Assembly: GCA_017303755.1 (NCBI GenBank)
Contig: JAFLBS010000001.1
Coordinates: 62,001 to 126,000, forward strand
Length of the DNA: 64,000 bases
Direction: 5' to 3'
Source of the DNA: Flavobacteriales bacterium
GTDB taxonomy: Bacteria > Bacteroidota > Bacteroidia > Flavobacteriales > Flavobacteriaceae
Positions within the stretch are counted from its first letter, which is position 1; each line of letters starts with the position of its first letter. Shown here piece after piece: positions 27,839 to 37,205 of this stretch. The translations under genes and the position numbers were made by a program. The notes beneath the pieces are model-generated. The model did no database searches, was not told the origin of the DNA, and worked only from the letters and a program-made list of their open reading frames with translations.

Positions 27839-27876
27839 GAAGAAAAACTTCTTTAACCAAAATTAAATCTGCCAAA
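27817..27876 (-). terminator. Inverted repeat between the ricin-like gene and the lipoprotein gene
   Basis: TTTGGCAGATTTAATT (27817-27832) is the exact reverse complement of AATTAAATCTGCCAAA (27861-27876). The left arm overlaps promoter site D. The structure may terminate the upstream ricin-like gene, provide a second regulator half-site, or both. Confidence 0.55.
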
Positions 27877-27883
27877 ATAAAGG

Positions 27884-29338
27884 TTATTTTTCTATGAACC
27901 AGCGTTGGTTTTTGGCATTGCTAAAATCCCATTGGCCTAAAGGAGCGAGAATGGAATTATTCGAATTGTACACTTCTATTACTCTTTTGGTTTTCACATT
28001 TCGAACCACCCAAGAACCATCACAATAGCGAACAAAAGCCCATTGTTGAGTTTGTGAACCATCAGGAGCAGACGTTACTATATTCGAACCATTACCATCA
28101 TTTTTGTTCAATAAATCGAGATTGAAATTGTTGTAGATATTAGTAAAAGTGAAATAATAGTCGTTTGCTTTTTTGATTTTGAATTTTTGGCTGTCGATGT
28201 CTTTGTCTGAATTTAGAACGATGTGTGTATTGTTTTCCATTCCACCATTTAAAACATCGGCTACTTTATCATCGGCATACACATTGCGCAACTGATAGCC
28301 AACTACTGGATCAAAAACATCATTATTAACGATGTTCACTCTGTTTTTCTGACCTTCATCGGTCACTTTTTCAAAGGAATAGAAAACAGTGTAATCGCCT
28401 TTTAAATCGGACACATCTTTAAAACGAATCGGAACGATACCGCGTCCATAGCCAAAATCTTTCTGTGAAATTTGAGCAATAGTTGCGGCATCAAATTTCA
28501 TAATTAAAGGCTGAAAAGATCCATCAAACGAACCAATTGGTCGATCTGCAGGTTGGCTAGTCACTACGGCAAAATCTTTTAGAAATTGTGTTCTTTGAAC
28601 GGGCGTAAAACTTTCAATATTGAATCGATAAAATTGATAAGGAAATTGCTGAATTACAGTTGGAACAGCAAAAACACCTGGCGAACTGTCGTCGTACTGA
28701 CCAATACTGTTACTAGTGTTGATTCCTGTCGTCAATAATGCTACTGGAAGTTGTGCAAACGTCATTGGGATCTTGGCAATTTGCCCCACAAAACTATTGT
28801 GCCACAAATTGGTTAGAAAATCATCCGGACCATCATATTCCATGATAGTTGGTGTAATCATGACTGATTTTCCGCCCGAAAGATCGCCTTCCCAAAGTAC
28901 AAATGGGAGTAAATCACCACTAGGAACAGCGTTGTTTTTCCACGGTTCCACATCGGGTACGTTATCACCTGTTTGGATTCCGCCTAAACTTCCAATTGCC
29001 GAACCTGCCATACAACGTCGTTCTTCTTTGGTTCTACCGTTTACGTCGCCCATAGTTCGAGTGCGGTTTTTAACTGAAGTTTGAGGCATGGAATAGCCAT
29101 TAGCATCAATTAATACAGAGGTTGACGCTAAGTAAATTTCATCTCTTTTTCCGTCGCGTTCCAACATATCATCGTTGGTTTCACGATTGCAAATAAATCC
29201 TTTAGCAACTACACGATAATAATCGGCACCACCTTTGGTCATTACTGTTTTGGCCGATGAATTGATGGTTGTTTTAATTTGAGCGTGTAATTGCGAAAGT
29301 AGTAATCCGCAAAACACTAGTGTAAAATATTTTTTCAT
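27884..29338 (-). CDS. Secreted protein with C-terminal ricin-type beta-trefoil domain
   Basis: This 484-residue protein has a signal peptide (residues 1-20, SQLHAQ). Residues about 20-350 form a domain I do not recognise: it contains YYRVVAKGFICNRETNDDMLERDGKRDEIYL, suggesting a lipid-, toxin- or carbohydrate-related beta domain, and long internal strands. Residues about 385-484 look like a ricin-type lectin repeat: YYFTFTNIYNNFNLDLLNKND, then QTQQWAFVRYCDGSWVVRN, then RVIEVYNSN and KNQRWFIEK, with the QxW hallmarks. A carbohydrate-binding extracellular role is inferred. It is the last gene of a four-gene unit starting at 32534. Confidence 0.75.
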   Translation of the reverse strand: MKKYFTLVFCGLLLSQLHAQIKTTINSSAKTVMTKGGADYYRVVAKGFICNRETNDDMLERDGKRDEIYLASTSVLIDANGYSMPQTSVKNRTRTMGDVNGRTKEERRCMAGSAIGSLGGIQTGDNVPDVEPWKNNAVPSGDLLPFVLWEGDLSGGKSVMITPTIMEYDGPDDFLTNLWHNSFVGQIAKIPMTFAQLPVALLTTGINTSNSIGQYDDSSPGVFAVPTVIQQFPYQFYRFNIESFTPVQRTQFLKDFAVVTSQPADRPIGSFDGSFQPLIMKFDAATIAQISQKDFGYGRGIVPIRFKDVSDLKGDYTVFYSFEKVTDEGQKNRVNIVNNDVFDPVVGYQLRNVYADDKVADVLNGGMENNTHIVLNSDKDIDSQKFKIKKANDYYFTFTNIYNNFNLDLLNKNDGNGSNIVTSAPDGSQTQQWAFVRYCDGSWVVRNVKTKRVIEVYNSNNSILAPLGQWDFSNAKNQRWFIEK

Positions 29339-29359
29339 GATTTTGAAAGAGTTGGGTTA

Positions 29360-30211
29360 TTATTTAGGTTCTTCTATTTCTCGTTGTTCCGAATACTTGA
29401 TGTTGGTGATGTAAAATTCATTTTCACCTTTGTATTCTCCTGTAGTAAATACGATTGCGTTATAACTTTTGTTGGCATCGAAGGCATTTTGATTGTCCCA
29501 AATTTTCACTCCATCGATGAATACCATGATTCGTTCGGAAGTTCGTTTTACCTGAACTTTGACTTTGTTTTTCTCGATCGTGAAATGGTTCTGAGCTTTC
29601 TCTACCTTTTGAGTTTCCAAACCACCTTTGTAAGCAAAAAATCGGGTTTGCCCTTTGTTTTTATCGCCAAATTCAATAGGGTGAAAACCCACTTTTAATC
29701 CGTTACTTCCGTTACGGTTTTCGCCCCAAAGTGAAAAGTCTTTTTTGAGGTTTTTGCTTTCGGCAAGTACCAATCCTAATTCTTTAGAACTATAAACAAA
29801 GTCGTCGGTAGCGTAGACTTCGAATTCTAAAGTAAATTCTTGTGAAAATGGTTTTCCTCTATTGATGTCTTTAAAAGTAAAGGCGCCACTTCCACCCAAT
29901 TGCAACCATTTTTGGTTGTTAATTTCAACCACTTCTCCACTTGAATTAGTCATCATAGTAGCAGGAAAAGTTCCTAATTTATCTTTTGAAAAATCCTCTT
30001 GAAACACCACCGTATTAGCGGGTTCAAACTCAGATGATTTCTTGACCACTTTTGATTTTTTTTGCTTTTCATCAGTGTCTTTTTTTACTTCTTTGTTGAC
30101 TTTTTCCTTCACTTTTTTCTCGGCACTTTTCACCAATCCATCTAAAACTTGCGCATGTGAATTGAATGTGATGAGTAGTAGCATGACTACTATTTGAATT
30201 TGATTTTTCAT
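29360..30211 (-). CDS. Secreted LamG-like protein
   Basis: This 283-residue protein has a signal peptide (residues 1-20, FNSHAQ) and a basic coiled segment KSAEKKVKEKVNKEVKKD. Residues about 65-275 form a concanavalin/LamG-like beta sandwich: FEPANTVVFQEDFSKDKLGTFPA, FTLEFEVYATDDF, KVQVKRTSERIMVFIDGVKIWDN. The same domain usually precedes an OmpA-like peptidoglycan-binding domain in Bacteroidota proteins, but the OmpA part is absent here. It may be a shortened family member. The ricin-like gene follows after 21 bp. Confidence 0.75.
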   Translation of the reverse strand: MKNQIQIVVMLLLITFNSHAQVLDGLVKSAEKKVKEKVNKEVKKDTDEKQKKSKVVKKSSEFEPANTVVFQEDFSKDKLGTFPATMMTNSSGEVVEINNQKWLQLGGSGAFTFKDINRGKPFSQEFTLEFEVYATDDFVYSSKELGLVLAESKNLKKDFSLWGENRNGSNGLKVGFHPIEFGDKNKGQTRFFAYKGGLETQKVEKAQNHFTIEKNKVKVQVKRTSERIMVFIDGVKIWDNQNAFDANKSYNAIVFTTGEYKGENEFYITNIKYSEQREIEEPK

Positions 30212-30222
30212 GTTATTTCTAA

Positions 30223-31134
30223 TTAATTGTTATACAATTCGGCTTCTAGATTTTCAAAATCTACCGTGATTTTACTGTTTGGGCATTTCGGACAAAGGAA
30301 TGCTTTTGCTTCCACTGAAATAGTTCCAGAAATAAGAGCAGAAGTTGAAGTTGCACTGTATTTTGAAACCGTTGCGGTTGCGGGTAAATCAGCTTTAAAC
30401 GTTTTGGCATACACTCGTTCTTCACCAAATAGATCGCTTGTAAACGACACGTCAATGTCTGCTTTTTCAAATTTTTTAGTTTCTTTTGGAGCGTGAAACA
30501 AAGTGATTTGTAATGTTTCCTCAGGTGCATTTTTGAGGTTTTTATTGGCTTTGGTGAAGACAATTAAATAGTTCGCTGGATTTTTTGTAATTCCGTAATC
30601 CTTAGTATAATGGTAAATTTTGTAATAGTCGTGCTTCCATGGTTTACCATCCACCAAAACAGTAGCTTTTCCTGAAGATGATTTGGATGCTGTAGCAGCA
30701 ACTTGTTCTCCTTTTTTCACAATAGAATATTCGTCGGCATTGTTGCTAAAGCGAAAGTTTTTATCATTTTTAATCTTAAGATACAGTACTACTTCTTGTC
30801 CCGATTTTGCGGTTTTAATCGATTGAAAACTGGAATCATCCACACGATACAACGTCGCCGAAACACGTTCTGTTGGATTCGCTTTTTTCACTAATTCTAC
30901 TTCGGTATTTTCTTCAACTGTACCTTTTTCAACAGTCGCATCAATGTACAAATCGTTGACATCATCGGCCGTCATATAGAAATTTTTGGACAACGTTACC
31001 TCAAATGATTCTTCTGTAGAAGATTTGGTTTCAGTAGTTATTGAATTGGCATCGCCTTCCTTTTTTTCTTTTCCGCAAGAAATTAAAATGACAAAAAACA
31101 AGAAAGGCCAATAGAGTTTAAGTGGTGTTTTCAT
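30223..31134 (-). CDS. Secreted lipoprotein of unknown function
   Basis: This 303-residue lipoprotein (lipobox FFVILISC, Cys20) has a Lys/Glu/Ser/Thr-rich linker to about residue 45. The mature body looks beta-rich: FYMTADDVNDLYIDATVEKG, SGQEVVLYLKIKND, VLVDGKPWKHDYYKIYHYTKD, and a C-terminal CPKCPNSKITVDFENLEAEL. The CPKCP pair could form a disulphide or bind metal. The gene starts 5 bp after the delta-60 repeat protein and ends 11 bp before the LamG-like gene, so all are one transcription unit. No known domain recognised. Confidence 0.7.
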   Translation of the reverse strand: MKTPLKLYWPFLFFVILISCGKEKKEGDANSITTETKSSTEESFEVTLSKNFYMTADDVNDLYIDATVEKGTVEENTEVELVKKANPTERVSATLYRVDDSSFQSIKTAKSGQEVVLYLKIKNDKNFRFSNNADEYSIVKKGEQVAATASKSSSGKATVLVDGKPWKHDYYKIYHYTKDYGITKNPANYLIVFTKANKNLKNAPEETLQITLFHAPKETKKFEKADIDVSFTSDLFGEERVYAKTFKADLPATATVSKYSATSTSALISGTISVEAKAFLCPKCPNSKITVDFENLEAELYNN

Positions 31135-31139
31135 ACGTA

Positions 31140-32534
31140 TTAGTTTAAAATGATTTTATGTGTTGATTTTTTGCTGTCGGATGAAAGCTCCAAAAGATAC
31201 ATTCCGTGAGGATGTTGCGACAAATCGATTTGAGAGTGATTGGTTTCGAAGATGTTTTGCCCCAATGAATTATAAACTCTGATAGTAGTAAATGCGACTT
31301 CAGAAGATATGTTGAAAATGCCATTGGAAGGATTGGGAAAAACAACAGTAGTTTCTACAACTTCAACTTCATTGTTTGCTAATGTTGGTGTGTTAAGACG
31401 CGCTAATCTTCCTACTGAAGTACCATTGTATTCTGTAAAAACACCGCCAATTAAAATCTTGTTATCATTTTGAATAGCAAACGACCGCGCAAAGTTGTCA
31501 AGACCAGTTCCGACCGTAAAAGTTGAGTCTATCGTTCCATCTGAATTTAATCGAACTAATCTATTGACTGGAACTCCGTTGTAAGCCGTAAACCAACCGC
31601 TGACCAAAATTTTACCATCAGGTTGAATTTTTATTGCGGTAACGGTATTATTAAATCCGGAACCTGTTGCCGCAAAAGTAGTATCTAAAGAACCATCGGT
31701 ATTCAAACGAGCAATGCTCGAAGAATTAGTACCATTGTAGCCTTCAAAAGTACCGCCAATCAAGATTTTCCCGTCGGTTTGAATTGCTGTAGCGTATACA
31801 TAATCGTTAAACCCAGTAACTCCAATGCCAACATTAAAAGTTGTATCAAAAGAACCATCATTATTAATTCGAGCGATACCATTACACGGATTTCCTTGAT
31901 ACGAATTAAAAGTACCTCCGATAATAATTTTATTGTCCGATTGAACCGATATCGTGCTAATATTTCCGACTCCATCGGTTCCTGAGCCTGGATTGAAGCT
32001 AAAATCTGTACTACCATCAAGGATATTCATTCGATCAATACAATTGGATGCGATTCCGTTGAATGTAATAAAATTACCTGCCAACAACATCTTATCACCT
32101 TGTAATTCAGTCTCTAAAATCTGCTGATTGGCACCTGTACTGACAAAACTTGCATCAATAGTTCCATCGGGATTCAGTCGACCAATTCGATTTTTACTAA
32201 CTCCCATTAAAGTAGTAAAATCGCCTGCCACTACTATTTTTCCGTCGGGCTGAAGTGCAACCGTATTGATTATAAGATCGGTTTCTGGACCGATTGCAAA
32301 TTCAATATCCAAATCGCCATTAGGCAAAATTCGGGCAATTCGATTGGCCGTAAAGCCATTATAACTTGTAAAATCCCCAACAATAATTATTTTACCATCA
32401 GGTTGTATGGCCATATCTCTAATGAAATCATTAGCGCCCAAATTGGAATTGTTGAAACTAGTATCTAAAGTACCATCTTGCGCAAAGGCATTAAAAAAGC
32501 ATATGCTAAAAAAAAGGAGTAGTTGTGTTTTCAT
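31140..32534 (-). CDS. T9SS-secreted delta-60 repeat (propeller-like) protein
   Basis: This 464-residue protein has a signal peptide (residues 1-18). It then has seven delta-60 repeats of about 50 residues, each with a core like IQPDGKIIIVGDFTSYNG followed by RIARLNxDGSLDTTF. These usually build a beta-propeller. The last about 75 residues are a type A T9SS sorting domain (VFPNPSNGIFNISS, IRVYNSLGQNIF, MYLLELSSDSKKSTHKIILN). It should be exported across the outer membrane by T9SS. It is the first gene of the unit 31140 to 27884 and lies behind promoter site A. Confidence 0.92.
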   Translation of the reverse strand: MKTQLLLFFSICFFNAFAQDGTLDTSFNNSNLGANDFIRDMAIQPDGKIIIVGDFTSYNGFTANRIARILPNGDLDIEFAIGPETDLIINTVALQPDGKIVVAGDFTTLMGVSKNRIGRLNPDGTIDASFVSTGANQQILETELQGDKMLLAGNFITFNGIASNCIDRMNILDGSTDFSFNPGSGTDGVGNISTISVQSDNKIIIGGTFNSYQGNPCNGIARINNDGSFDTTFNVGIGVTGFNDYVYATAIQTDGKILIGGTFEGYNGTNSSSIARLNTDGSLDTTFAATGSGFNNTVTAIKIQPDGKILVSGWFTAYNGVPVNRLVRLNSDGTIDSTFTVGTGLDNFARSFAIQNDNKILIGGVFTEYNGTSVGRLARLNTPTLANNEVEVVETTVVFPNPSNGIFNISSEVAFTTIRVYNSLGQNIFETNHSQIDLSQHPHGMYLLELSSDSKKSTHKIILN

Positions 32535-32560
32535 ACGTTCTATTTTTGAGATTTATACCT

Positions 32561-32627
32561 CAAAATAACCTATAAAAACAGCTGATAATTACTGGTTTTT
32601 AGTATTCAGCAGATTTATTGAGAATTG
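32561..32627 (-). promoter_or_regulatory. Shared island promoter motif, site A
   Basis: The 32-bp box at 32596-32627 has core AGTATTCAGCAGATTTATTG on the plus strand and is identical over all 32 bp to site B. It contains two TATTSAG half-sites at 13-bp spacing. It is 39 bp from CAAAATAA (-7-like, 32561-32568) and 62 bp from the start codon of the delta-60 gene. Confidence 0.65.
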
Positions 32628-32691
32628 GGGAATGCAGTTCAAAATTGATAGAAGAATTAAAGAACTTTTTCTCTTAGAACTCACATTCCCC
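32627..32691 (-). terminator. Hairpin after the small CETC protein gene
   Basis: GGGGAATGCAGTTC pairs with GAACTCACATTCCCC (one or two mismatches) across a 36-bp loop. It lies 12 bp below the stop of the 32703-33137 gene and ends directly at promoter site A. Confidence 0.55.
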
Positions 32692-32702
32692 ATGCACTCG
32701 CT

Positions 32703-33137
32703 TTAATTGTATTGACTAAAAAACTTCTGAATTTCGGCTAACTCTTCTTTCGAAACTGTACTGGCGATAACAATAGTAGAACAGGTTTCACAGTTGGGAT
32801 TTATAGGTTTTGGACGAACATTTACCACCGAATATTTTGGGTTTTGTTTCACTGGAATTTTAGGTTTTCCGACAAATTCTGCATTTTTTAATGGCGGAAT
32901 AACGGGTGGTCGCCAACTCACCACATCCATTGGATTGACAGGTTTGTCTCCTAAGATTTGAGCGGTAACTCCTTTCGTATTCGTTACTCGAACATCGCCA
33001 TAAACTACAGATTGATATTTACTAACGAAAGCTTCCCATTCATTTTGCGGAATTGGTTTGCTTGTGGTAATGGTTGTTTGCGAAAAAACAAACCCAGAAA
33101 CTAAAAGAAATGCTAGGTTAAAAAATGGTGTTTTCAT
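32703..33137 (-). CDS. Small secreted protein with CETC motif
   Basis: This 144-residue protein has a signal peptide (residues 1-19, SGFVFSQ). The mature part is Pro/Lys/Asn-rich and includes VVNVRPKPINPNCETCSTIVIAS, where the two cysteines may form a disulphide or bind metal, and a C-terminal helix KEELAEIQKFFSQY. Family unknown. It is a single-gene unit between two copies of the conserved promoter motif, 102 bp below the response regulator. The context suggests it belongs to the same regulon as the surface proteins downstream. Confidence 0.75.
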   Translation of the reverse strand: MKTPFFNLAFLLVSGFVFSQTTITTSKPIPQNEWEAFVSKYQSVVYGDVRVTNTKGVTAQILGDKPVNPMDVVSWRPPVIPPLKNAEFVGKPKIPVKQNPKYSVVNVRPKPINPNCETCSTIVIASTVSKEELAEIQKFFSQYN

Positions 33138-33161
33138 AAGGTATAATTTTAAATTTATACT

Positions 33162-33228
33162 TAAAATTACATCACAAATAAAGTGAAAACGATTGCTTTT
33201 TAGTATTCAGCAGATTTATTGAGAATTG
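33162..33228 (-). promoter_or_regulatory. Shared island promoter motif, site B
   Basis: The box at 33197-33228 is identical to site A (TATTCAG, CAGATT, TATTGAG). It is 39 bp from the -7-like TTATAC/TAATTTTA region (about 33162) and 60 bp from the start codon of the small CETC protein. Confidence 0.65.
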
Positions 33229-33239
33229 AGATAATTACT

Positions 33240-33986
33240 CTAGATACGGCGGAAAAGTTCAAAAAATTCTTCTTTTCGATTGCGACTCACGGTGATGGTC
33301 GTTCCGTCTTTCATCACTACATAAGCATTTTCTCCTTTGACCGCCTTTTCAACGTGATTGGTGTTGATTAAGTGCGATTGATGCACTCTAAAAAATGGTT
33401 CGCCCTTGATGTTTTCTTCGACATCTTTTAGCGTTTTACTCAGTGTGATTTTCTTTTGATTGGCAAGAAAAATGTGCGAATAATTGCTGTCACTTTCTAC
33501 TCGAATGATTTCATCAACATCAAAAAACTCAAGCATATTCCCAACTGGAAGTGCTACTTTTTGTCGGTTTTTTTGCGGATGATATTGCTCTACCAACAAT
33601 TTAATTTTGTCTTCTAAATTGTGGTTTTGCGTTTCTTTTTGCGCTTTCTCCACTGCATTTTGTAAATCGACGATATCAATCGGTTTGAGTAAATAATCGA
33701 TGGCAGAAAATTTAAAGGCTTTAATTGCAAACTGATCGTAAGCTGTGGTAAAAATGACTTTGTAATTTAAGCTTTTCGTTTGATCCAAAACGTCAAAACC
33801 ATTGATGTGCGGCATTTCGATGTCTAAGAACACCAAATCGGGTTGCAGTTCTTTTATTGCTTTCACTCCTTCTTTTCCTCCATTGCATGTAGCCACAACC
33901 GAAACTTCTTTGCAAAACTGATGGAGTTGCATTTCGAGTACTTCGAGTGCATTTTTTTCGTCGTCTATGATTATCGCTTTAATCAT
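33240..33986 (-). CDS. LytTR-family response regulator
   Basis: This 248-residue response regulator has a CheY-like receiver domain at residues 1-120, with acidic pocket IIIDDE (Asp8, Asp9), phospho-acceptor Asp55 (LVFLDIEMPH) and Lys in YLLKPID. A LytTR DNA-binding domain occupies about 145-248 (FFDVDEIIRVESDSNYSHIF, FFRVHQSHLINTNHVEKAV, TITVSRNRKEEF). It starts 1 bp after the sensor kinase gene, so the pair is co-transcribed. LytTR proteins bind direct repeats upstream of promoters, and the four matching boxes of this island are the natural candidates for its targets. The assignment of target sites is inference. Confidence 0.95.
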   Translation of the reverse strand: MIKAIIIDDEKNALEVLEMQLHQFCKEVSVVATCNGGKEGVKAIKELQPDLVFLDIEMPHINGFDVLDQTKSLNYKVIFTTAYDQFAIKAFKFSAIDYLLKPIDIVDLQNAVEKAQKETQNHNLEDKIKLLVEQYHPQKNRQKVALPVGNMLEFFDVDEIIRVESDSNYSHIFLANQKKITLSKTLKDVEENIKGEPFFRVHQSHLINTNHVEKAVKGENAYVVMKDGTTITVSRNRKEEFFELFRRI

Positions 33987-33987
33987 G

Positions 33988-36900
33988 TTATTCGTTTAGG
34001 GTTTGAACTGGAATAATTAACTCTATTTGTGTTCCTGAAGCATTGCCGTTTTCGTCTTTTAAATCGTGAATTTTCAAAGTGGTTTTATTGCTTTGCGTTT
34101 TGTTTAAAATCGAAATGCGATCTTCGGTAATTTGCAAACCGTAGCTTTTCTTTTTCAAGACTTGTTTGCTTTTTAGTTCTTGTGCTTTTTGGCGACCAAT
34201 TCCATCATCGGTCACTAACACTTTGATGTTGTTTTCGTCGAAGCGAGTAATGTGCAACGTTAGTTTACCTTTGGTTTCTTTGTGGAGCAATCCGTGCCAA
34301 ATGGCATTTTCAACATACGGCTGAATGATCATCGACGGAATTTGGATGGTTTCGGTATTGAGTGAATCATCAACGACTAATTCGTATTCAAATTGATTGT
34401 CAAAACGCAAGGCTTCAATTTCGATATAGAGTTTTAATAACTCGGCTTCACTACTCAACAAAATGTAATTCTGATTGCTGTGATCTAAAATCAAACGGAT
34501 TAATTTGGAGAATTTCGTTAAATATTGAGATGCCGCAAAACTGTCATTTTTTAAGATGTATTTTTGAATACTATTGAGCGAATTGAAAATGAAATGCGGA
34601 TTCATTTGCGCTCGCAATGCCTTCATCTCAATTTCGGCGATTTGTTGTGCGTAAACTGATTTAAGACTTTCCTCTTTTTTGACTTGGCTCAATTTGAATT
34701 GATACAAAGCGTATAAAATTCCGCCTACCAAAAGCACCAACAAACCATAAAACCACCACGCTTTCCAGAAAGGCGTTGCAATGCTAATTTGAAACGTCGT
34801 AACTTCGCCCCAAACACCGTCGTTGTTAGCCGATTTCACTTTAAAAACATAATCTCCATCCTCTAAATTCGAATAGGAAATGGAATTTTTTTCGGTGTAG
34901 TTCCATTCTTTATCCACTCCAGAAAGTTGGTAAGCAAAACGATTTTGATTGGAGTTATTGTACACATTCGAAGCCCAATCTATGGTTATGAAGTTTTCAT
35001 TGTATTTTAAATCGATGTTTCCAGCATTAATCTCTTTAGTCGATAAATTGTGATCCAAGACTTTAATAGTGCTGAAGGTAACTTTGGGTTGCAGTGTATT
35101 TTTTTTATAGGTTTTCGGATTGAAAACAGACAGTTGACCATAGTGATTGACCACAATTGAACCGTCAGTCAATCGATTAACAACCACAGAAGTGCCATTG
35201 TCTTTTAAACCGTGTTGTTGTCCCATAATGGAAACAATCTGTTTTTTTATAGGATCAAACTGCACCAATCCGTTGGATGTTCCTATCCAAATCATTCCGT
35301 TCCCATCAGTTACTATATTGGCACAATAATCAGCGGGCAATCCTGAATTTTCTTTTGAATAATTGATTAAGGTTTCTTTGTTATCCTTTAGAATGAGTTC
35401 AAAAATTCCGTTATCAAGCGTGGTAATCCAATAATGACCCTTACTATCTTGAATAACATCTATGGATTGAGAAATAGTTGCTCCATTATTCTTGGCTTTA
35501 CCGTAGGCATAATGCAGGTATTTCATAGTCTTTTTGTCAAGACAATAGACGCCATTAGTATACGTAAACCAAATGTTACCGTTTTGGTCTTCAATTCGAG
35601 GTGAAATCATACCTGAAGAAGCTGTTTTTTTTGTTGGATCTACTTCAGCCAATTTGATGTGTCGAAGTGAATTGGTTTTAGTATTAAAAGTATAATATCC
35701 ATCTGTAGCAGAAGTCATGTAAAGCGTATGTGATCGATCGGCAAAAATCTTGAATACTGCATTTGGTTTTTTTCCATTTTGATCAACCACATTCATTGGA
35801 ATAAGTTGGTTGGTGGTTTGATTTAACAGAAAAATTCCATCAGCACTCGCTCCATAAATTTGTTTATCGGCTGTTATAGCCAGCGCTTCAATCCCTTTCA
35901 TGTTTCGGAATTGACCTGAGTAAAATGGGTTTTGAATAAGCTCCATTTTATTTTCTTTTGGTTGGAACCAAAGAAGACCGTTGCTGGTATTGTTGGCAAT
36001 CAAATAACCACCTTTATAGAGAAGACTACCGTAAGGTTCAACGGTATATTCGGCAAATGAATTGAATAATGGATACGATTGCACTTGATTGTTTTGCCAA
36101 GGAAGCATCGACAATCCTGAGTACGAAGCAATCCATAGATTGTGTTCTCGATCGTGAAAAAATCGGCTTATTGGTGTAGTTTTAAACGAATATTCATCTT
36201 TATAGACCGGTGAATGATTGACAAATTTTTTGGTTGAAATGGAATATTCACCCAATATACTAGCAGAAAACCAAAGTGAGTTATCGTCTTTTGGAGCAAT
36301 GAGTGTTACAAAATTGGCTGGATTGGAGTTCTTTGAATTGGAAACAATAAGTGGCTGACTTTCAAAATGTTTGGATTGGATGTCAAATTGTACAATTCCT
36401 TCAAAACCACCGGCTAACCAAATGCAATTGCGTTTAGCATCGTAAAATCCGTCGTAAAAACTATTCCCTTTTTTTGAATTCCAATGTGGAATGATTGTCC
36501 CGTTGTCAAAAAATTCAAACAAACCATTAGTAGTTACTGCCCAAAGGTGACCGTCTGGAGTTTCGATGATTTTTAAAACGTCTTTAGAGGCTTCCGTTAC
36601 ATTAGAATTTCTTGGTACAAAATGAATCACTTTTTTTGTTTTGGGATTGTATTTGTACCAATAATCGGTTTGCGTGGCGATCCAGATGTTGCCTTTTTTA
36701 TCTTCATGAAAACCCATGATGAATCCTTTTATCATCTTGTTTATCAGTGGATCATTGTAATTTAGACTAGAAAAAACTTGGGTTGTAGGGTCAAAAATTT
36801 GAAGCGCGTTGATACTCGACAACCATAATTTACCCGATCGATCTACATAAATATTCTGTAAAATATTACCAATTTGACGACCCGGTTTATCAATGGAGCT

Positions 36901-37116
36901 TTTAATTCTCTCGAATTTTTTTCCGTCAAAACGATACAAACCACTTCCGGTACCGATCCAAATCATGTGGTTTTTATCTTGAGCTACGGTATAGATGTAC
37001 TTATCGGTGAGTCCGTCTTTTTCAGAAAAATTAATAAACGATAAAGCGGTATTTTGAGCCATAGTACACCAGCCCAAAACCCACATAAAAATCGTTATGT
37101 ACCACTTTGCTTTCAT
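33988..37116 (-). CDS. LytS-type sensor kinase with two-component propeller and Y_Y_Y domain
   Basis: This 1,042-residue sensor has a signal peptide or N-terminal anchor (residues 1-20). The periplasmic region (about 25-690) contains many propeller repeats of the form IWIGTGSGLYRFD, LWLSS, IWIATQTD. A Y_Y_Y domain follows (about 700-785, YQLSGVDKEWNYTEKNSISYSNLEDGDYVFKV). One transmembrane segment lies at about 795-815, then the His_kinase domain with QMNPHFIFNSLNSIQ (His851) and PYVENAIWHG (Asn957 of the N box), then DDGIGRQ. Such sensors often detect polysaccharide or envelope signals. The ligand is unknown. The gene is preceded by promoter site C, indicating autoregulation. Confidence 0.95.
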   Translation of the reverse strand: MKAKWYITIFMWVLGWCTMAQNTALSFINFSEKDGLTDKYIYTVAQDKNHMIWIGTGSGLYRFDGKKFERIKSSIDKPGRQIGNILQNIYVDRSGKLWLSSINALQIFDPTTQVFSSLNYNDPLINKMIKGFIMGFHEDKKGNIWIATQTDYWYKYNPKTKKVIHFVPRNSNVTEASKDVLKIIETPDGHLWAVTTNGLFEFFDNGTIIPHWNSKKGNSFYDGFYDAKRNCIWLAGGFEGIVQFDIQSKHFESQPLIVSNSKNSNPANFVTLIAPKDDNSLWFSASILGEYSISTKKFVNHSPVYKDEYSFKTTPISRFFHDREHNLWIASYSGLSMLPWQNNQVQSYPLFNSFAEYTVEPYGSLLYKGGYLIANNTSNGLLWFQPKENKMELIQNPFYSGQFRNMKGIEALAITADKQIYGASADGIFLLNQTTNQLIPMNVVDQNGKKPNAVFKIFADRSHTLYMTSATDGYYTFNTKTNSLRHIKLAEVDPTKKTASSGMISPRIEDQNGNIWFTYTNGVYCLDKKTMKYLHYAYGKAKNNGATISQSIDVIQDSKGHYWITTLDNGIFELILKDNKETLINYSKENSGLPADYCANIVTDGNGMIWIGTSNGLVQFDPIKKQIVSIMGQQHGLKDNGTSVVVNRLTDGSIVVNHYGQLSVFNPKTYKKNTLQPKVTFSTIKVLDHNLSTKEINAGNIDLKYNENFITIDWASNVYNNSNQNRFAYQLSGVDKEWNYTEKNSISYSNLEDGDYVFKVKSANNDGVWGEVTTFQISIATPFWKAWWFYGLLVLLVGGILYALYQFKLSQVKKEESLKSVYAQQIAEIEMKALRAQMNPHFIFNSLNSIQKYILKNDSFAASQYLTKFSKLIRLILDHSNQNYILLSSEAELLKLYIEIEALRFDNQFEYELVVDDSLNTETIQIPSMIIQPYVENAIWHGLLHKETKGKLTLHITRFDENNIKVLVTDDGIGRQKAQELKSKQVLKKKSYGLQITEDRISILNKTQSNKTTLKIHDLKDENGNASGTQIELIIPVQTLNE

Positions 37117-37124
37117 AAAGTGGT

Positions 37125-37191
37125 TGCAAATTAGGAAAAAAAGGAAAAAGTGCCGCTACTTTTTTGTATTGAGCAGATTTATTGAGTAATC
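37125..37191 (-). promoter_or_regulatory. Shared island promoter motif, site C, upstream of the sensor
   Basis: The box at 37160-37191 contains TATTGAGCAGATTTATTGAG: here the two TATTGAG half-sites are perfect direct repeats at 13-bp spacing. A -7-like TAATTTG lies about 37 bp closer to the start codon (37127-37133). The sensor ATG is 44 bp from the box. Confidence 0.65.
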
Positions 37192-37205
37192 GACACGATT
37201 CGTTA

